NCBI GenBank assembly: GCA_029379385.1
Contig: CM055610.1
Coordinates: 20,051,422 to 20,115,421, forward strand
DNA from: Quillaja saponaria
Taxonomy: Eukaryota > Streptophyta > Magnoliopsida > Fabales > Quillajaceae
Reading direction: 5' to 3'
DNA length: 64,000 nucleotides
Within the stretch, counting starts at the first letter, position 1, and each line of letters starts with the position of its first letter. A model generated the notes under the pieces. The model was given only the letters and a program-made list of their open reading frames with translations, made no database searches and was not told the DNA's origin. Of the stretch, positions 59,401 through 64,000 are shown one piece after another. Position numbers and translations under genes: made by a program.

Positions 59401-61878
59401 GCAACTAACAAGAACAATCACAATTAGCAGAGAACAGCATTAGAACAGAAACAATTAAAAGATAAGCCAAATGTAATCCACTGATTGGAACATATCAACT
59501 GCGCCAAAGCCAGGACCACATCCAAGTCATACACATAACAAGGGACTTGTAAATATACAGATATACACAGGCATATTAATAGATAGGTCCCATGTACATT
59601 TTTGGACTCTTTTATCTTAGTTCTAGTATACCAATGTTCTTTTTTGAAAATAACTAGTTAGACTATTTCGACGTGGGTACTTGGGGTAAATCAGCAAGTC
59701 TGAGCAAATGCCCATATTTCATGCATGGGAACTGGCAGAATACACAGTCTTCCATGACATTTAATAGTCCTGATAATCCATAACTGGATAAATAGAAAGG
59801 AAACCATCAATGTTCTATTTACCTGCATGCGAGTTCTGGCAAGTTCAATTGGATAGCATGTTGCACAAGCTAATGACCGTGCCAGTGCCCCTGCAACTAA
59901 AGGTACGTATGGAGTTGTCATTGGAGAATTTATTGTGGTGAATTCCTCTAACCGGTTTCGGAATATGTCATAGCAAGGAAGGTAAATTCCTACCTGGTGA
60001 AAGAGAAGAAACAAACTATAATGATCACTTTATTACATATTGTGAAAGCATTTGTGCACCCCTATAAAAGTTTATGAATTCTCCTCAAACAGAGGGAGAG
60101 GAATAGAAATGAGGAAAAACACACAGCACAAGGTTAACATGTTGACTTACAGTTGGCACAGCTAGTGCCAGGCCAGCATTTGTGCCTCTCCATAGCCTTG
60201 CAAATCCTTCCTGCAAAATTATTTATTCCATTTAAAGAAAAATAAAAAAGACGAGTGCTTAAAAAGAAAATCGGCCAAACAATCTTAAATATTTGATCAC
60301 TTCCTAATTCCTACTTCCCATCCATAATAAAAAATGAGAACCTGTCGAATAATTTTGTAGAAGACATCCAGTGTTCCTTTGTACTGAAAACAATCAGGAG
60401 GACATATTGATACTGTACCATGGATTCCAGCTCGTGCGCATGATGGAGAACATCTTAGATCAGCAAACATCTGAGACAACATATAGAAAAGGCAAACTTA
60501 ATCACTCAACACCGATAAAGGACATAAAAGAGGTGGAAAATAAAAATGAATATTTCCATGGAATAATGGTTGATATAAATTCTATATGACAGACAGTTAT
60601 AAACAAATATAAGAATAGAAATAAATACAAAGCGCTTGACAAGACCCAATAGAATTTAACTTCAGACCTTTGCGCCATTAACCTCTTAAACTGTTAGATG
60701 CACGCATACATAAAATATAGAAAAGAAAAAATATATAAGAGACATGTTGGTCCGAAAGCGATTTACAACAATGTTCTTTGACCATCCTATTTCCTGTACA
60801 GGAGATGATAAAGATAATAAGTATATAACCTAGAAAACAACTACACACTAATTCAAAACTTCCAAAATAAATCTAAAGTAGTGGGGACACATAGCATACA
60901 TACCATATTTGGTCCAAAACAAGCCATGCGACTGGTCATATTACTCAGTGGATGAGAATATGCGACCCCTGCAGCCTGTGCTTGCAACCTTGTCTGGTAA
61001 ATGAGAGAGAAGAAATCAAAATCCAATAGAAAGTTCAAAATGTATCCAATGAAGATAAAACAAAAAAGGAGCAAACACTAAGGGAAAGACTTATCTAAAA
61101 TTAAAACCACAGGCATAAATAAACACGAAGTATGAGTATCAAGGTTCATAGCAATACATGATAATAAGTTATAAAATTTATAAAAAAATAAAAGCAACAG
61201 CTGAAACCCAAATTAAATAATTTGACCTAATACTTTTTCGTGAGAACTCTGACTAGAAACGAAGATGAGTGAAGATAGCTCTGTAATAGCTTCCATTGAA
61301 TACTTATATTAGCAACTTTTTAACATTTCTGACTTCTACAAAAAAAAAACTCTATTAGACATTAATAAAACCCTTGTGGTTTTTCATCCTTTCAGTAGCT
61401 TCTTGGACCGGGAGCAAATGGTTTAAAATAGAAACCAATAAAAATCTATGTCTTATACACTGTGTGGAGAATGATTATACAATTTCATTCCACTAATTAA
61501 AATACAAGTTATTTCCAAATTACAAAGCCAGTCCTGTGTCTAATCCTTCCATTCCCACAAATCTTCCGAAAAAAGAAAATACTATGAACATGTAGTAAAA
61601 CAAAAGAAGTTAAAATGGTTAACCTTAACAACATCAAGAGGATTAACAATGATTGCCGAGAGAAAGGCAGCTCCAGCAGCAGAGACAGCTCGTTCTGCAA
61701 AGCCCAGTTTGTCATCAGACTTTTGCCGCTGAGGACCAGCGTTTCCTCTCCCATCTCTATCGGTAACCATCAATTCCGACATCAACGAAGCTTGTCCATC
61801 AATTTCAACTCCCGAGGTCTGCTCTGTAATCATCCATGGATTTTGGGTTCGGTCTGCTTCTGCCATCTCTTTGTCCAT
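56447..61878 (-). CDS. MTM1: Mitochondrial carrier MTM1 (manganese trafficking / MnSOD)
   Basis: Ten exons on minus: 61624-61878, 60904-60993, 60342-60470, 60151-60210, 59823-59993, 58701-58803, 58132-58223, 57875-58024, 57566-57624 and 56447-56579. They give 413 residues, the usual length. MTM1 belongs to the SLC25 family in the inner mitochondrial membrane and is needed for activation of manganese superoxide dismutase. The three carrier repeats show their signatures: NPLDVVK with TRLQAQAAG, YPIELARTRMQ, and CPLDVAKTRRQIE. The Cys-rich loop typical of MTM1 is present (FADLRCSPSCARAGIHGTV, then SICPPDCFQYKGTLDVFYK). Other conserved parts are RLWRGTNAGLALAVPTVGIY, RDVPFSAICWSTLEP and GPRVGRAGPSVGIVVSFYE. 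The N-terminal 60 residues are polar and variable. For exon 7 the first of two acceptors is preferred, giving SSLQGYRVLW. Confidence 0.93.
57159..57345 (-). mobile_element. Short LINE 3' tail with poly(A) inside an MTM1 intron
   Basis: On minus the block ends TTGTCTGGACTTGTGTACCA, then GGATTTGACC, a T-run, text with TATAATCATCTTTTA, and an A-run of about 20 (57159-57179). This resembles the 3' untranslated end of plant L1 elements. A C-run followed by CA repeats (57255-57284) lies inside. Confidence 0.45.
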
Positions 61879-62800
61879 CTCCCGCTATCTCCGTGTGACT
61901 CTCTTCCTCTCCGGACCCTAAAACTGTAAAAGTATTTACTTGAAAGGAAACAAATATCCCTAATCCGAACCTTTTTCTTGTCCGAAGTGATATTGGGTTT
62001 CAATGAAGAAAAAAGATAACAAAATTATTAAAAAAAAAAAAAAAAAAAACTAACTGTTTCCCTCTCTCCCTAATTCCTTGGAGCACAGGAAAGGAGAAGT
62101 CATAAAATGCCTACCAGTACCAGGAGAAAGCGAGAGATGGGGACGAGTTGTTTCTGAGCTTAGAGCCCCCTTTGTTGATAATTGAAAATGACCGTAACTA
62201 ACGATAGGTAAAAACCCTAGAAATCACTTTTTGGGAAACACAATGAAGTTAAGGTCCTTCCATGTCTGGAACACCTACAAAATTTAGAATTTAATTTATT
62301 ATTAATTAATTTAATGTTGGTAATAAATAAAAGTGATATAGATTTACATGATATTTATTTACGGTTTATATTTTATTAATTATAAATTTCACACTAAATA
62401 ATTTAAATTTTATTTTATATAACTTATTTGAGATAAATTATTATTTTACCACCTCAATTAATAATTTTACTCTTAATATTAAACATAATTTTCATTTCCA
62501 CCACACCTGATCTCAAATATTTATCTAACTAATTATAATTTTTTTTCTTAACTTATATTTTATTCATTGAATAATAATTAATTTTCTCGCCTTTATATTT
62601 TTAGTTAATCATTGTGAGTTTTAATTAAAAAATTAAAAATAATATCAGAAGAATACTTAAATTAAAATAAATTTTGTATTTGTTCCAAATAACAAAATTA
62701 AATTGAATTTCATAAGTTTACTTTTATTCAAAATAAAATGAACTAAATTGTAAAATTTATTTAAAATAAAATAAATTTTATTTTTTATTTTGTTCCAAAC
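61879..62800. other. MTM1 leader and AT-rich upstream region
   Basis: About 300 bases of moderate composition upstream of the ATG should hold the MTM1 leader and core promoter. From 62280 it is very AT-rich and without features until the LINE. Confidence 0.45.
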
Positions 62801-63358
62801 GAGCATGATGTAAACCATAGGATTAAGGCAGGGTGGGTGAAGTGGCGGAGTGCTGCGGGAGTTTTATGTGATCCTAAAATCCCGAATAGATTGAAAGGGA
62901 AATTTTATAAGTCGGCAGTGAGACCAACTATGTTGTATAGTACCGAATGTTGGGCAGTTAAGAAGCAACATTCGCATAAGATGGGAGTAGCCGAAATGAG
63001 AATGTTAAGATGGATGACAGGACATACAAGAAATGATAGAATAAGAAATGAGGAGATTCGTAGGAAGGTGGAAGTAGCACCTATTGAGGAGAAAATGAGG
63101 GAGAATCGTCTACGTTGGTTTGGACACATCCAACGTCGGCCAATGGACGCAGTAGTTAAGCAAGGTGACATGGTCCAGGTGCCAGGTGTTAGACGGGGAA
63201 AGGGGAGACCGAAACTTACATGGGGGACAGTCATCGAGAAAGATATGGCTGTACTAGGAATTAATGAAAATCTTGTCTTGGATCGATGCGAATGGAGGAA
63301 AAGGATTCATATAGCCGACCCCAACTAGTTTGGGATTTCAAGACTTAGTTAAGTTGAG
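62801..63358 (+). mobile_element. 5'-truncated RTE-type LINE with 15-bp target duplication
   Basis: An open frame entering at about 62804 and ending at 63328 encodes the reverse-transcriptase C-terminal part: RIKAGWVKWRSAAGVLCD, YSTECWAVKKQHSHKMGVAE, MRMLRWMTGHTRNDRIRNEE, RENRLRWFGHIQRRP and RGKGRPKLTWGTVIEKDM, ending HIADPN. These are hallmarks of plant RTE-type LINEs. TATTTTGTTCCAAAC flanks it exactly on both sides (62786-62800 and 63359-63373). There is no long poly(A). The undamaged frame and perfect duplication suggest a fairly recent insertion. Confidence 0.85.
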
Positions 63359-63373
63359 TATTTTGTTCCAAAC

Positions 63374-64000
63374 ACACTATGATTATACTTAGTATTTTTT
63401 TTTAACTAATATCCTAAAGGATAATTGATAAGATCTAATAAATTTGATATTTGAAATTTAAAATATTCTGAAAGTAATATATTACTTATTTACCAATAAT
63501 AAATTTATGGATAATAATTATAATAAATAATATAAAATTTTTATATTTACTATTTTAATAAGTATTTTAAAGACACCAAAATTAGGCAAAGGGACCCTTA
63601 TTTTTTATTTTTACATAAAGCACAGTTTTGGGCTTGGCTTTCGATTCTACATGTGACTAGTGATGGCAATAGGTCGGAATTGCCCTTGTTTATTTTTGAA
63701 TTAGGTTCGGCACTCGAATTGTCTGATTATAAACAATTAACTCTTGGAGATTGTTAAAAAAAATAAAAATAAACAAAGCAATTGTTAATTACAGTACAGC
63801 AGTGAGCTGTATGAATTGTTAGAGATCTGCTGATTGTTGCACTTGCATGGTTGTCAAGTCCGTAAAAAGCCTATGTTGTAAAAGAACCAAACAAAATACA
63901 CCCGTGTTTTTACCGGTAAAAACCATTAAGCCTAATCATCTCAACAATACAACTAAACCCAGAACAATTTATTCGTTTTTTAACAAACAATCAGTTTGTG
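63374..64000. other. Window end, no gene recognised
   Basis: AT-rich sequence with a possible copy of the small AT-rich repeat near 63500-63570. From about 63658 (GTGATGGCAATAGGTCGG) the text resembles the start of a common plant repeat, but it runs off the window. Confidence 0.3.

Noticed and set aside
1..64000. CRISPR arrays, operons, phage or plasmid features
   Set aside because: This is plant nuclear DNA with spliced genes; no regularly spaced repeats of the CRISPR kind were seen.

Overview
This is a stretch of a plant nuclear genome, almost certainly from a eudicot. It is AT-rich, its genes contain introns, and the proteins belong to land-plant families: a plastid sigma factor, a group III WRKY factor, SPEECHLESS, a SWEET sugar transporter and an arabinogalactan peptide. 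The species cannot be named from the sequence alone. Exon borders were placed by eye from GT/AG (once GC/AG) sites, reading phase and remembered family sequences. They are reading-frame consistent, but no transcript supports them.

Layout. 0.7-2.8 kb (minus): a conserved six-helix membrane protein of unknown function. 3.3-3.8 kb: a MITE-like element. 4.1-4.4 kb: unrecognised exon-like pieces. 4.8-6.5 kb (minus): a clade I SWEET, closest to SWEET3, with a GC-AG intron. 10.4-13.3 kb (minus): plastid sigma factor SIG5, with a probable leader intron reaching 14.4 kb. 15.4-15.7 kb: a decayed two-unit cysteine-rich peptide gene. 20.4-21.7 kb (plus): a WRKY41/53-like factor. 23.4-24.8 kb: a Ty1-copia relic with both LTRs, a primer site and an RNase H remnant. 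25.4-27.3 kb (minus): SPEECHLESS. 27.3-36.8 kb: gene-free DNA holding a probable non-autonomous Helitron, a diverged local duplication, a G-quadruplex-type repeat and one LTR of a second retroelement. 36.8-42.3 kb (minus): an unprocessed, disabled dihydrofolate synthetase gene carrying an Au-type SINE. 44.4-52.8 kb: an F-box gene neighbourhood with two full-length genes on plus, a broken inverted third copy, a duplicated tail fragment, a truncated LINE and repeated small AT-rich elements. 53.7-54.6 kb (plus): an arabinogalactan peptide. 55.4-55.7 kb: a LINE RNase H relic. 56.4-61.9 kb (minus): the ten-exon mitochondrial carrier MTM1. 62.8-63.4 kb: a truncated RTE-type LINE with a perfect 15-bp target duplication.

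The genes do not form an operon or a visible gene cluster apart from the F-box duplicates; they are ordinary neighbours. I found no clear new biological system. The most informative new observations are the Helitron call with both termini and the A/T target, the miniature copia relic, the layered decay of the DHFS copy, and the inverted F-box duplication with a LINE insertion next to a related block that lacks it.
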